Below the pieces are notes generated by a model. It ran no database searches. It saw nothing but the letters and a program-made list of their open reading frames with translations, and was not told the origin of the DNA. A DNA stretch of 24,949 nucleotides from CAYSIX01 sp964431205 (GTDB taxonomy: Bacteria > Planctomycetota > Phycisphaerae > Phycisphaerales > Phycisphaeraceae), in contig CAYSIX010000026.1 in the NCBI GenBank assembly GCA_964431205.1, positions 1 through 24,949 of the forward strand, given 5' to 3'. Each line of letters opens with the position of its first letter. The first letter of the stretch is position 1. Positions 1-7,143 of this stretch are shown in pieces. Made by a program: the position numbers and the translations under genes.

Positions 1-489
1 GGCGGAGACGCCGGAGAGCCCCAGGACGCCGCTTTTCTTGTTGAGGAGGGTTTCGACCCCCTTGTGATCGCCCCGGTTCAGGGCGAGGAAGGTGAGACTC
101 ACGGCGGGATCGAGATCGCCGCACCGGGTGCTCATGACCAACCCCTGAAGGGGGGAGTAGCCCATGGTGTTGTCGATGGATTTTCCGTTGACGACGCCGC
201 ACAGACTCGCGCCGCCGCTTCCGAGGTGGCAGCTCACGGCGTTGAATTCATCCAACGGTATATTCAAGAAGTCCGCCGCCTCCTCGACGACGAATTTGTG
301 GCTTGTGCCGTGGAACCCGTATTTCCGAAAGCCCATGTCTGTTCGCAAGGTCCGGGGGAGGGCGTAGGTTCGGGCATGCTCCGGAATCGTGGCGTGATAG
401 GCCGTGTCGAACACAACCGCCTGGGGCAGATCGGGGGAGCGTTCGGCGACGGCATCGACGAGACGGGTGGCGGGTCCCGTCGCCCCTTC
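1..489 (-). pseudogene. ackA: acetate kinase, C-terminal part, N-terminal third missing
   Basis: Acetate kinase interconverts acetyl phosphate + ADP and acetate + ATP. Reading leftwards on the minus strand, the frame is open from the tRNA to the left edge and shows family landmarks in order: VVFDTAYH (substrate-site Asp), RKYGFHGTSH (His), CHLGSGGASLC (phosphate loop), then GYSPLQGLVMSTRCGDLDP with the catalytic Arg, and NKKSGVLGLSGVS at the edge. The family is about 400 residues. The first ~150 residues, including the N-terminal Asn/Ser motif and the HRVVHGG motif, are absent because the tRNA-Gln gene begins at 490. The frame stays open through the tRNA (a GTG lies at 513-511), and the antisense tRNA even reads LPLHQ, resembling the family's APLHN motif at about the right spacing, but nothing upstream resembles acetate kinase. 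I infer a truncated gene. The C-terminus continues beyond the window. Confidence 0.8.
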
Positions 490-560
490 TGGCCCTTGGT
501 GTAACGGTAGCACGACTGGTTCTGGTCCAGTTAGTCGGGGTTCGAATCCCTGAGGGCCAG
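490..560 (+). tRNA. tRNA-Gln (anticodon CTG)
   Basis: A complete cloverleaf can be drawn. The acceptor stem is TGGCCCT (490-496) with AGGGCCA (553-559), discriminator G at 560. The D arm is GTGT/GCAC. The anticodon stem is ACTGG/CCAGT around loop TTCTGGT, giving anticodon CTG, which reads CAG (Gln). The T arm is CGGGG/CCCTG with loop TTCGAAT. The CCA end is not encoded. It lies head to head against the truncated acetate kinase frame. A 7-bp hairpin with a GAA loop follows at 589-605. Confidence 0.95.
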
Positions 561-588
561 CTTGCGGAAGGAGGGGGGCCGAGCCGGC

Positions 589-605
589 GTCGGGCGAAGC
601 CCGAC
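589..605 (+). other. GC hairpin with GAA loop downstream of tRNA-Gln
   Basis: GTCGGGC (589-595), loop GAA, GCCCGAC (599-605) form a perfect 7-bp stem 28 bases after the tRNA. There is no T tract, so a classic intrinsic terminator is not shown, but it could protect or define the 3' end of the tRNA precursor. A similar GAA-loop hairpin lies at 4050-4064. Confidence 0.45.
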
Positions 606-663
606 GGGACCGGGGTCGTGTCGCGGCCGCGGCGTGGCCGGCCCGATCGGTTCGGGAGCCCCG

Positions 664-1227
664 ATGTCTGAGTCCGAGATCCGACTCGATCTGTTCGACG
701 GCTCGCAGTTTGACCGCGGCCGCTCACGGGCCGTCGAAGCCCTCTGGATGCTGGTGCGTTGGGCGTTTTTCGACACGGCGATGCCGTGGCCGTACGCGAT
801 CAAGCGCGCCTGGCTGCGTCTGTTCGGCGCCCGCATCGGACGTGGCGTCGTCATCCGCACGCGCGTGTTCGTGCACTACCCGTGGCGGCTGACCGTCGGC
901 GACCACTGCTGGATCGGCGACGGGACGCAGTTGCTCTCGATCGCGCCGATCACGATGGAGGACCACGTGGCCCTGGCGCACGAGGTGTACCTGGCGGCGG
1001 GGGGTCACGACATCCGCAGCCGGACGATGGCGCCGCAGCACGCGCCGATCACGATCCGCAGCGGGACGTGGATCGCCAGCCGGGCGTTCGTCGGTCCGGG
1101 GGTGACGATCGAGCGCAACGTGGTGGTGGGTGCCGGGGCGGTGGTGCTCAAGTCGGTCGAGCCGGACGTGGTGGTGGCGGGGAACCCGGCGCGGGTCATA
1201 CGCCCACGGGTGATCGATCGGCCGTGA
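664..1227 (+). CDS. WcaF-like hexapeptide-repeat O-acyltransferase
   Basis: A 187-residue member of the left-handed beta-helix acyltransferases (colanic acid acetyltransferase WcaF type), which transfer acetyl or other acyl groups from CoA to sugar hydroxyls of surface polysaccharides. The N-terminal ~50 residues are the amphipathic lead seen in this subfamily. From about residue 56 hexapeptide turns follow (IGRGVVI, VGDHCWIGDG, FVGPGVTI, NVVVGAGAVV), ending in VVAGNPARVI. GGHDIRS around His115 is the likely catalytic loop. I chose ATG664 because GGGAG lies 8 bases upstream and homology starts there; the frame is open back to a TTG at 562. Its last 32 bases overlap the 3' end of the convergent glycosyltransferase-epimerase gene. 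A second acyltransferase of the same type sits on the far side of that gene. The acceptor sugar cannot be read from the sequence. Confidence 0.87.
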   Translation: MSESEIRLDLFDGSQFDRGRSRAVEALWMLVRWAFFDTAMPWPYAIKRAWLRLFGARIGRGVVIRTRVFVHYPWRLTVGDHCWIGDGTQLLSIAPITMEDHVALAHEVYLAAGGHDIRSRTMAPQHAPITIRSGTWIASRAFVGPGVTIERNVVVGAGAVVLKSVEPDVVVAGNPARVIRPRVIDRP

Positions 1228-3289
1228 CCGGCGTCGGCGTGGCACGCGGCGACCGGCGGCGGACGAGCCCGGCCTCCTCGAGCCACTGCACGGTGAGGCG
1301 CACCGCTTCGGTCATGCCGTACGGCTCCTCGCCGAGAACCTGGCGAACCGGCGACATGTCGACATAGTTGTTCGCCACCAGGTTCCGAAGCCGGAACGAG
1401 GTCAGCGGCGGCTCCTTCCAGCCGATGGTCTGGGCCACGTCGCCGCCCTTGGCCAGCACCGTCAGGATCCCCACCGGGATCTCCCGCAGCGGGCGGATCC
1501 CCAGCTCCTGCTGGATCAGGTTCGCCCAGTCGCGGACCCGAACGGGCTCGTAGTCGGCCATGTAGAACGTCCGTCGGTCGACGGCCGCCTCGTTGGCGTG
1601 TACGTACGAGGCGTACTGAAAAATACAGTTTCCGACGAACCCGAAGCTGCGCAGCGGGTTCACGCCGCGCTGGTGGACGTATCGCCGCTTGGCCACGGCG
1701 AGGAAGAAGTCGCGGTACGGCACGTCGAACCAGGGGCCCCAGATCGACGTCGGCCGGACAATGGTCCACGGGCACGGGGCGTTGGCCCACGCACGGATGA
1801 TCTTCTCGCCCTCCACCTTGCTTTTGCCGTAGAGCGTGTGGGGGGCGTAGTCGGTCTCGCTCCGGGGCTGGTACCCCGGGCGGCAGACGAGCTGCGTGGA
1901 GGTCAGGATCAGCCGCTCGAGGTGGTTGAGGCCCTCGACCGCGCGGAGGATGTTGGCCGTGCCCTCGATGTTGCTGGCGTAGCCGCTCAGGCCGGCCTTC
2001 TCGTCGAGGTCGGTGCGTGCGGCGAGGTGGAAGAAGAGCTGGGGGTCGTAGTCGCGGACGACGGAGACGAGCCGGTCGGCGTCGAGGATGTCCACCGGCC
2101 GCCACAGCGGGTGGTGGCGCGGGTGGCGTGGCGGTTCGCGGTCGATGTTGATGACCCGGGCGCCGGCGCTGTGGTAAAGCTCGACGAGGTTGGTCCCGAT
2201 GAACCCGGACCCGCCGGTGATGATCACGCGCGTGCCGGGCGTCACGAGGTGGCCGAGCCGGCGGGTGAGGTAATCCTCGGGTGTCAATGGCGCGTTGGCG
2301 CGTTCGCGGTCGGTCGAATCACTCAGGCTTGAAACACGCACAGGCTTTCCCTCCGTTGCGATCGCCAGGCCACCGGCGGGCCCGCCGCCGCCTTCCTGCC
2401 CTTCCGGCACGGCCAGGGCGTGACCGGGCCAGTCCAGCTCCGGCGGCCGGGCGCGTCGCCGCTTCGCCCGCCGCTTCAGCTCCCTCAGCTTCAGCACCAG
2501 CAGGTAGTCGTAGACCGCGATCAGCTTGCAGAACTCGAAGCCCGCGCGGCCGTCGAGAAAACCCAGCCGGAACACGTAGATGTAGAAGAACCGCCAGGCC
2601 TCGGGCATGGGCAGCCGGGGCAGCACGTGCCGCTTGAGCCAGCGCCGCCGTCGCGTGTCGTCCGAGACGTTCGCCTCGCCGCTGACGCTCCCGCCGGCGA
2701 AGGTTTCGCGGAACAGTTGCCGCGCTTCCAGGGTCGAATAGCGATTGTGCTTGGCGAAATAGTGCTCGAGCCCGCGACGGTCCCAGTGCAGCATCGGCTC
2801 GCGGATGTAGCCCACCGGGTCGGGGATCACCACGTGCTCGTGCACCTCCCGGTCCTCGTACCGGCCCCGGCCGCGCTTGAGCAGCCTCAGGTTCCAGCTC
2901 GGGAAGAAGCCACAGTGCCGGATCGGCCGGTCCATGAAGTACGTCAGGCGGTTGAGGAAGAAGCCGTTCTCCGGCACCTCGTCCACCGGCCGCGCCGCGA
3001 TCCGCTCCAGCTCCCGCCGCAGCTCCGGCGTCACCACCTCGTCGGCGTCGAGGATCAGCACCCACGGCGACTCGAACGGCAGGTTGTCCAGCCCCCAGTT
3101 CTTCTGACGCGCATACCCCGGCCAGTCGTGGTGCACCACCTCCGCCCCCGCCTGCCGCGCCAGCTCGACCGTCCCGTCCGTCGAGCCCGAGTCGATCACG
3201 AAGATCTTGTTCACCCATCCCTGCAGGCCGCTCAGGCAGTGCGGCAGGTTCAACGCTTCGTTGTACGTGATGATCATCACGTCGATCAT
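1196..3289 (-). CDS. Fused family 2 glycosyltransferase - NAD-dependent epimerase/dehydratase
   Basis: One open frame of 697 codons. Residues 1-~285 are a GT2 glycosyltransferase of the WaaE/KdtX-like type: MIITYNEALNLPHCL at the start, VIDSGSTDGT (32-40), metal-binding DAD (81-83), then HCGFFPSWNLRLLKRG and HVVIP. Residues ~286-350 are a Gly/Pro/Arg-rich linker. Residues ~351-697 are an extended short-chain dehydrogenase/epimerase with the Rossmann loop GGSGFIG (359-365), FHLAA (420-424) and YGKSK (Tyr487, Lys491). Start ATG3289 has GGAG 8 bases upstream and matches the family N-terminus. The product would transfer and reshape a nucleotide sugar for a surface glycan, consistent with the flanking acyltransferases. 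A strong internal ribosome site with GTG2341 could also yield the epimerase alone (381 residues). A frameshift in the Gly-rich linker would instead split the ORF into two overlapping genes, so the fusion needs confirmation. Confidence 0.82.
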   Translation of the reverse strand: MIDVMIITYNEALNLPHCLSGLQGWVNKIFVIDSGSTDGTVELARQAGAEVVHHDWPGYARQKNWGLDNLPFESPWVLILDADEVVTPELRRELERIAARPVDEVPENGFFLNRLTYFMDRPIRHCGFFPSWNLRLLKRGRGRYEDREVHEHVVIPDPVGYIREPMLHWDRRGLEHYFAKHNRYSTLEARQLFRETFAGGSVSGEANVSDDTRRRRWLKRHVLPRLPMPEAWRFFYIYVFRLGFLDGRAGFEFCKLIAVYDYLLVLKLRELKRRAKRRRARPPELDWPGHALAVPEGQEGGGGPAGGLAIATEGKPVRVSSLSDSTDRERANAPLTPEDYLTRRLGHLVTPGTRVIITGGSGFIGTNLVELYHSAGARVINIDREPPRHPRHHPLWRPVDILDADRLVSVVRDYDPQLFFHLAARTDLDEKAGLSGYASNIEGTANILRAVEGLNHLERLILTSTQLVCRPGYQPRSETDYAPHTLYGKSKVEGEKIIRAWANAPCPWTIVRPTSIWGPWFDVPYRDFFLAVAKRRYVHQRGVNPLRSFGFVGNCIFQYASYVHANEAAVDRRTFYMADYEPVRVRDWANLIQQELGIRPLREIPVGILTVLAKGGDVAQTIGWKEPPLTSFRLRNLVANNYVDMSPVRQVLGEEPYGMTEAVRLTVQWLEEAGLVRRRSPRATPTPVTADRSPVGV
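2339..2354 (-). promoter_or_regulatory. internal ribosome binding site and GTG start for the epimerase half
   Basis: On the minus strand GGAGGG (2354-2349) precedes GTG (2341-2339) by 7 bases, in frame, at residue 317 of the fused ORF and just ahead of the epimerase domain. This is one of the best Shine-Dalgarno arrangements in the window. In another frame a glycosyltransferase-like tail stops at 2319, which is how two overlapping genes would look if the linker held an indel. Confidence 0.5.
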
Positions 3290-3367
3290 GCGGGCGGCTC
3301 CGGGCTCTGCGGGCTCTCGATGACCCCGCATCGTAGCAGGAACCCCGCGTTGCGATAGGATGCCCGC

Positions 3368-4003
3368 GTGAGCTCGGCCGCCCCCGAACAGCCCGACACC
3401 GCCGACACCGCCGACCCCCCGGCGCCCGCGACGCACGCCGTCTTCCAGCGCCTCGACCGCACCGCCGGCTACCCCTACACGCCCGGCGAGTACCTGCGAC
3501 GGTTTAGCTGGTACCTCGTCGACGCCCTGCTCCTCCGCCCCAGCCCACCGCGGGCCTACGCCTGGCGACGCTTCTGGCTCCGACGCTTCGGCGCACGCCT
3601 GGCCCCCACCAGCCGAACCCGATCCTCCACCCGCATCGTCCACCCCTGGCTGCTGACCATGGGCGAGCACAGCGCCATCGGCGAACGCGTCCGCGTCTAC
3701 AACCTCGGCCCCGTCACCCTCGGCGATCACACCGTCGTCTCGCAGGACGTGACCCTCTGCGCCGGCACCCACGACCACAGCCGCCCCGACCTGCCCCTGC
3801 AACGCCCGCCGATCTCCATCGGTCACGGCGTGTGGGTCTGCGCCGAGGCGTTCATCGGCCCGGGCGTCACCGTCGGCGACAACAGCGTCGTGGCCGCTCG
3901 CGCCGTGGTGTGTCGGGACGTGCCGGCGGGGGTCATCGTCGCGGGCAACCCCGCGGTGGTGAAAAAGCCCAGGCCGATGCGGCAAGACGACCGCAACGCC
4001 TGA
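3368..4003 (+). CDS. WcaF-like hexapeptide-repeat O-acyltransferase
   Basis: A 211-residue left-handed beta-helix acyltransferase, related in layout to the one at 664-1227: a ~75-residue lead (FSWYLVDALLLRPSPPRAYAWRRFWLRRFGA), then hexapeptide turns (MGEHSAIGERV, LGDHTVVSQDVTL, IGPGVTVGDNSVV) and the terminal VIVAGNPAVVKK. Catalytic His is probably His135 in GTHDHS. The predicted role is CoA-dependent O-acylation of a polysaccharide or its lipid-linked precursor. The start is GTG3368; there is no convincing Shine-Dalgarno, but TAGGAT at 3356-3361 lies six bases upstream and could be the -10 box of a leaderless transcript. The extra Ala/Pro/Asp-rich first 22 residues are low complexity, so a later start is possible. 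It diverges from the glycosyltransferase-epimerase gene with 78 bp between starts. Confidence 0.85.
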   Translation: MSSAAPEQPDTADTADPPAPATHAVFQRLDRTAGYPYTPGEYLRRFSWYLVDALLLRPSPPRAYAWRRFWLRRFGARLAPTSRTRSSTRIVHPWLLTMGEHSAIGERVRVYNLGPVTLGDHTVVSQDVTLCAGTHDHSRPDLPLQRPPISIGHGVWVCAEAFIGPGVTVGDNSVVAARAVVCRDVPAGVIVAGNPAVVKKPRPMRQDDRNA

Positions 4004-4036
4004 TCGGTGCCCCAAGGCGCGCCGGGCGTGGCGTGA

Positions 4037-4064
4037 CCGCGATCGCGGCCCGCGCGAAGCGCGG
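4037..4064. other. palindrome and GAA-loop hairpin between convergent genes
   Basis: CCGCGATCGCGG (4037-4048) is a perfect 12-base palindrome, followed at once by CCGCGC-GAA-GCGCGG (4050-4064). It lies between the ends of the acyltransferase (4003) and the distal P-II gene (4075), where a two-way transcription stop would be expected. Neither strand carries a T tract, so termination is inference. Confidence 0.45.
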
Positions 4065-4074
4065 TGCACGCGTG

Positions 4075-4413
4075 CTACAGCGCGTCGTTGTCGGTCTCGC
4101 CGGTGCGGATGCGCACGGCCTTGTCAATGCCGTAAACGAAGATCTTGCCGTCGCCGACGCTGCCGGAGCGGGCGGCAGAGATGATCGCCTCGATGGCCTT
4201 GTCCTTGTCGTCGTTGCGGACGGCGAGCTTGAGCATGACCTTGGGCACGAAGCCGACGTCCATGCGTCCGCCGCGATAGCGTTCGGTGTGGCCCTTCTGC
4301 TTGCCGTAGCCCTTGCACTCCAGGGCGGTGACGCCCAGGACGCCGAGCTGGGTGAGCTTCTGTTGCACGGCCGGCAGGGCCGAGGGCTTGATGACCGCTT
4401 CGATCATGTGCAT
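4075..4413 (-). CDS. glnK: P-II nitrogen regulator, distal copy, lacking Tyr51
   Basis: A 112-residue P-II signalling protein, the normal length. P-II trimers bind ATP/ADP and 2-oxoglutarate and block AmtB by inserting the T loop into its pore. The sequence shows ECKGYGKQKGHTERYRG (ATP-site and T-loop base, residues 32-48), PKVMLKLAV and SVGDGKIFVYGIDKAVRIRTGE (phosphate loop). In the T loop, position 51 (the uridylylated tyrosine in E. coli GlnB/GlnK) is Met and position 49 (the phosphoserine of cyanobacterial P-II) is Gly; Tyr46 is kept. I chose ATG4413 because AAGGAG lies 7 bases upstream. It is last in the amtB - P-II - P-II operon, 126 bp after the first copy, with 93 of 112 residues identical by hand alignment. 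Regulation is presumably by ligand binding only. Confidence 0.93.
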   Translation of the reverse strand: MHMIEAVIKPSALPAVQQKLTQLGVLGVTALECKGYGKQKGHTERYRGGRMDVGFVPKVMLKLAVRNDDKDKAIEAIISAARSGSVGDGKIFVYGIDKAVRIRTGETDNDAL

Positions 4414-4539
4414 CGGAGGTCTCCTTGGAAGAGCTCGGGCGGAGCGCTGGGCCCGTCGGCGTGGCACGGCCGGGGACGGCTCGGCGTCGTGCGGCGCCCC
4501 GCGGGCAGGGCGATCGCGTGAGCGCGTTGTCGCCCGATG

Positions 4540-4878
4540 TTACAGCGCATCGTCATCGGATTCGCCGGTGCGGATGCGCACGGCCTTGTCAATGCCGTAA
4601 ACGAAGATCTTGCCGTCGCCGACGCTGCCGGAGCGGGCCGCGGAGATGATCGCCTCGACGGCCTTCTCCTGGTCCGAGGCACGGACGGCGAGCTTGAGCA
4701 TGACCTTGGGCACGAAGCCGACGTCCATCCGCCCGCCGCGGTAGCGTTCGGTGTGGCCCTTCTGCTTGCCATAGCCCTTGCATTCCAGGGCGGTCAGGCC
4801 GAGCACGCCCATGCCGGAAAGCTTGGCCTTGATGTTGTCGACGGCGGAGGGTTTGACAACCGCTTCGATCATGTACAT
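4540..4878 (-). CDS. glnK: P-II nitrogen regulator, proximal copy, lacking Tyr51
   Basis: A 112-residue P-II protein directly downstream of amtB, the usual place for GlnK. It has the same core as the distal copy: residues 30-67 are identical, including the T loop with Gly49, Arg50, Met51 where uridylylated proteins have Tyr51. Differences cluster in the first alpha helix (residues 12-28) and around 68-75, so the two copies may differ in trimer packing or effector affinity while keeping the same transporter-binding loop. The start ATG4878 has GGGGAT about 8 bases upstream; ATG at 4872 is an alternative. The 72-bp gap to amtB holds a strong hairpin (4906-4936). Function as an ammonium-channel regulator is established for the family; the absence of covalent modification is inferred. 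Confidence 0.94.
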   Translation of the reverse strand: MYMIEAVVKPSAVDNIKAKLSGMGVLGLTALECKGYGKQKGHTERYRGGRMDVGFVPKVMLKLAVRASDQEKAVEAIISAARSGSVGDGKIFVYGIDKAVRIRTGESDDDAL

Positions 4879-4905
4879 GGGTAGATCCCCGCTGAGAGTG
4901 GGAAG

Positions 4906-4936
4906 GAAGCCCGCGGGCCGGAACCCGCGGGGCTTC
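4906..4936 (-). other. strong hairpin between amtB and the first P-II gene
   Basis: GAAGCCCGCGGG (4906-4917) pairs with CCCGCGGGGCTTC (4924-4936), a 12-bp stem with one bulged G and a 6-base loop. On the operon transcript it is followed by CTTCCC rather than a T run. It may stabilise the upstream mRNA or partly stop transcription, setting the amtB to P-II ratio. This role is inferred. Confidence 0.5.
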
Positions 4937-4950
4937 TCCGGGTGTCCGAA

Positions 4951-6429
<1,479 letters not shown>

Positions 6430-6470
6430 GATGTGGACTCCATCAATGGGGGGAACCCTGGGGACCGTTG

Positions 6471-6506
6471 AAAAAAAGGGGAGCCGGCGGTGAACCGACT
6501 CGCCCC
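6471..6506 (-). terminator. intrinsic terminator in the amtB leader (possible attenuator)
   Basis: On the minus strand GGGG-CG-AGTCGG (6506-6495) pairs with CCGGCTCCCC (6487-6478) around a 7-base loop, with a two-base bulge and one G-T pair, followed directly by seven T (6477-6471). It ends 41 bases before the amtB start and lies between the sigma-54 promoter and the gene, so amtB would be made only by read-through or anti-termination. Confidence 0.6.
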
Positions 6507-6554
6507 AGTCAGAAGGAGGATGTTGGCAGGCGTTTGCCTCAAGTTGGGGAATTA

Positions 6555-6607
6555 AGCGGGCCCGCCGCTAACGAGCCCGCTCATCGCCCCCGCGAACGCC
6601 GCGGGGG
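6555..6607 (-). other. two hairpins in the amtB leader
   Basis: CCCCCGCG (6587-6594) pairs perfectly with CGCGGGGG (6600-6607), and AGCGGGC (6555-6561) with GCCCGCT (6575-6581). With the terminator hairpin this gives three consecutive stem-loops in the ~278-base leader. I do not recognise a known riboswitch class in them. Confidence 0.5.
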
Positions 6608-6717
6608 TGGCCTGCTTCAAGGTTGGTCGTCCGTGAACATGTCCTGCGTCCTTGTCACCTGCCAGACTCCTCCGCCCCGCCGCGCCACTGGGCACCTCGC
6701 GGGACGCCGGTAAGGAT

Positions 6718-6734
6718 TGCAAGGGCTGTGCCAG
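6718..6734 (-). promoter_or_regulatory. sigma-54 promoter (-24/-12) for amtB operon
   Basis: On the minus strand CTGGCACAGCCCTTGCA matches the sigma-54 consensus YTGGCACG-N4-TTGCW at all but one position, with exact GG-GC spacing. Transcription would start near 6707. Sigma-54 control of amtB-glnK is well known in proteobacteria; here it is a sequence-based prediction. Confidence 0.75.
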
Positions 6735-7143
6735 TCGTGCGGATTGGCCGGGACGCTCCGGCCTCGAGTCGGCCTCGCACCGGCACCAAATGCCGCCTGG
6801 TGTGGCTCCGAAGGCCGTTCTGCGGCCGCGAGGCGGCATCGGCGCCCGCGTCAAAAAGCACGAGCAGAAAAGCTGAGGAAGATTCGGCTTGCCTAACAAT
6901 TGCGCGGGCGTGCCCTCCGGTGCCTTGAATGCGTGCGGATTCGACGCTGTTGAGCCGACATCGACGCGGTGAAGCGGGTTCATCGGCTTCATTGGCCGCG
7001 ATTCTCGGACCCGCCCCGGCTGATCGCGCTCGAATTCGGCACGGCGCAGGCGTTGCATGCGCCCCTAGCAGGCATCGGATCCACGTTCGCGATCGGGCGC
7101 GGAATCATGTTCAGCCGCTCAAGCTGTTAGGATTGACCTGTTG
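6735..7143. other. intergenic region between amtB promoter and ATP-grasp gene
   Basis: No convincing gene is seen. Frames that stay open here lack family motifs and ribosome sites. It should hold the activator site for the amtB sigma-54 promoter; the only dyad noted is CACCA-N9-TGGTG (6784-6802), whose spacing does not fit the NtrC consensus. A TAGGAT at 7128-7133 could be the -10 box of the ATP-grasp gene, but no -35 box is clear. Confidence 0.5.

Noticed and set aside
1598..3358. Long plus-strand open frames opposite the glycosyltransferase-epimerase gene
   Set aside because: They are antisense frames with Arg/Pro/Ala/Val-rich low-information translations, while the minus strand shows clear family motifs.
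6618..6645. Seven-codon leader peptide frame (ATG to TGA) in the amtB leader
   Set aside because: The ribosome site is weak and the peptide has no run of a regulatory amino acid, so a chance frame is more likely.
6784..6802. CACCA-N9-TGGTG dyad upstream of the amtB sigma-54 promoter as an NtrC site
   Set aside because: The NtrC consensus has arms 4 bases apart; here the gap is 9, so the arms would face different sides of the helix.
6552..7058. 168-codon open frame on the minus strand upstream of amtB
   Set aside because: It has no recognisable motif, spans the predicted promoter and hairpins, and long frames on both strands are expected in DNA this rich in GC.
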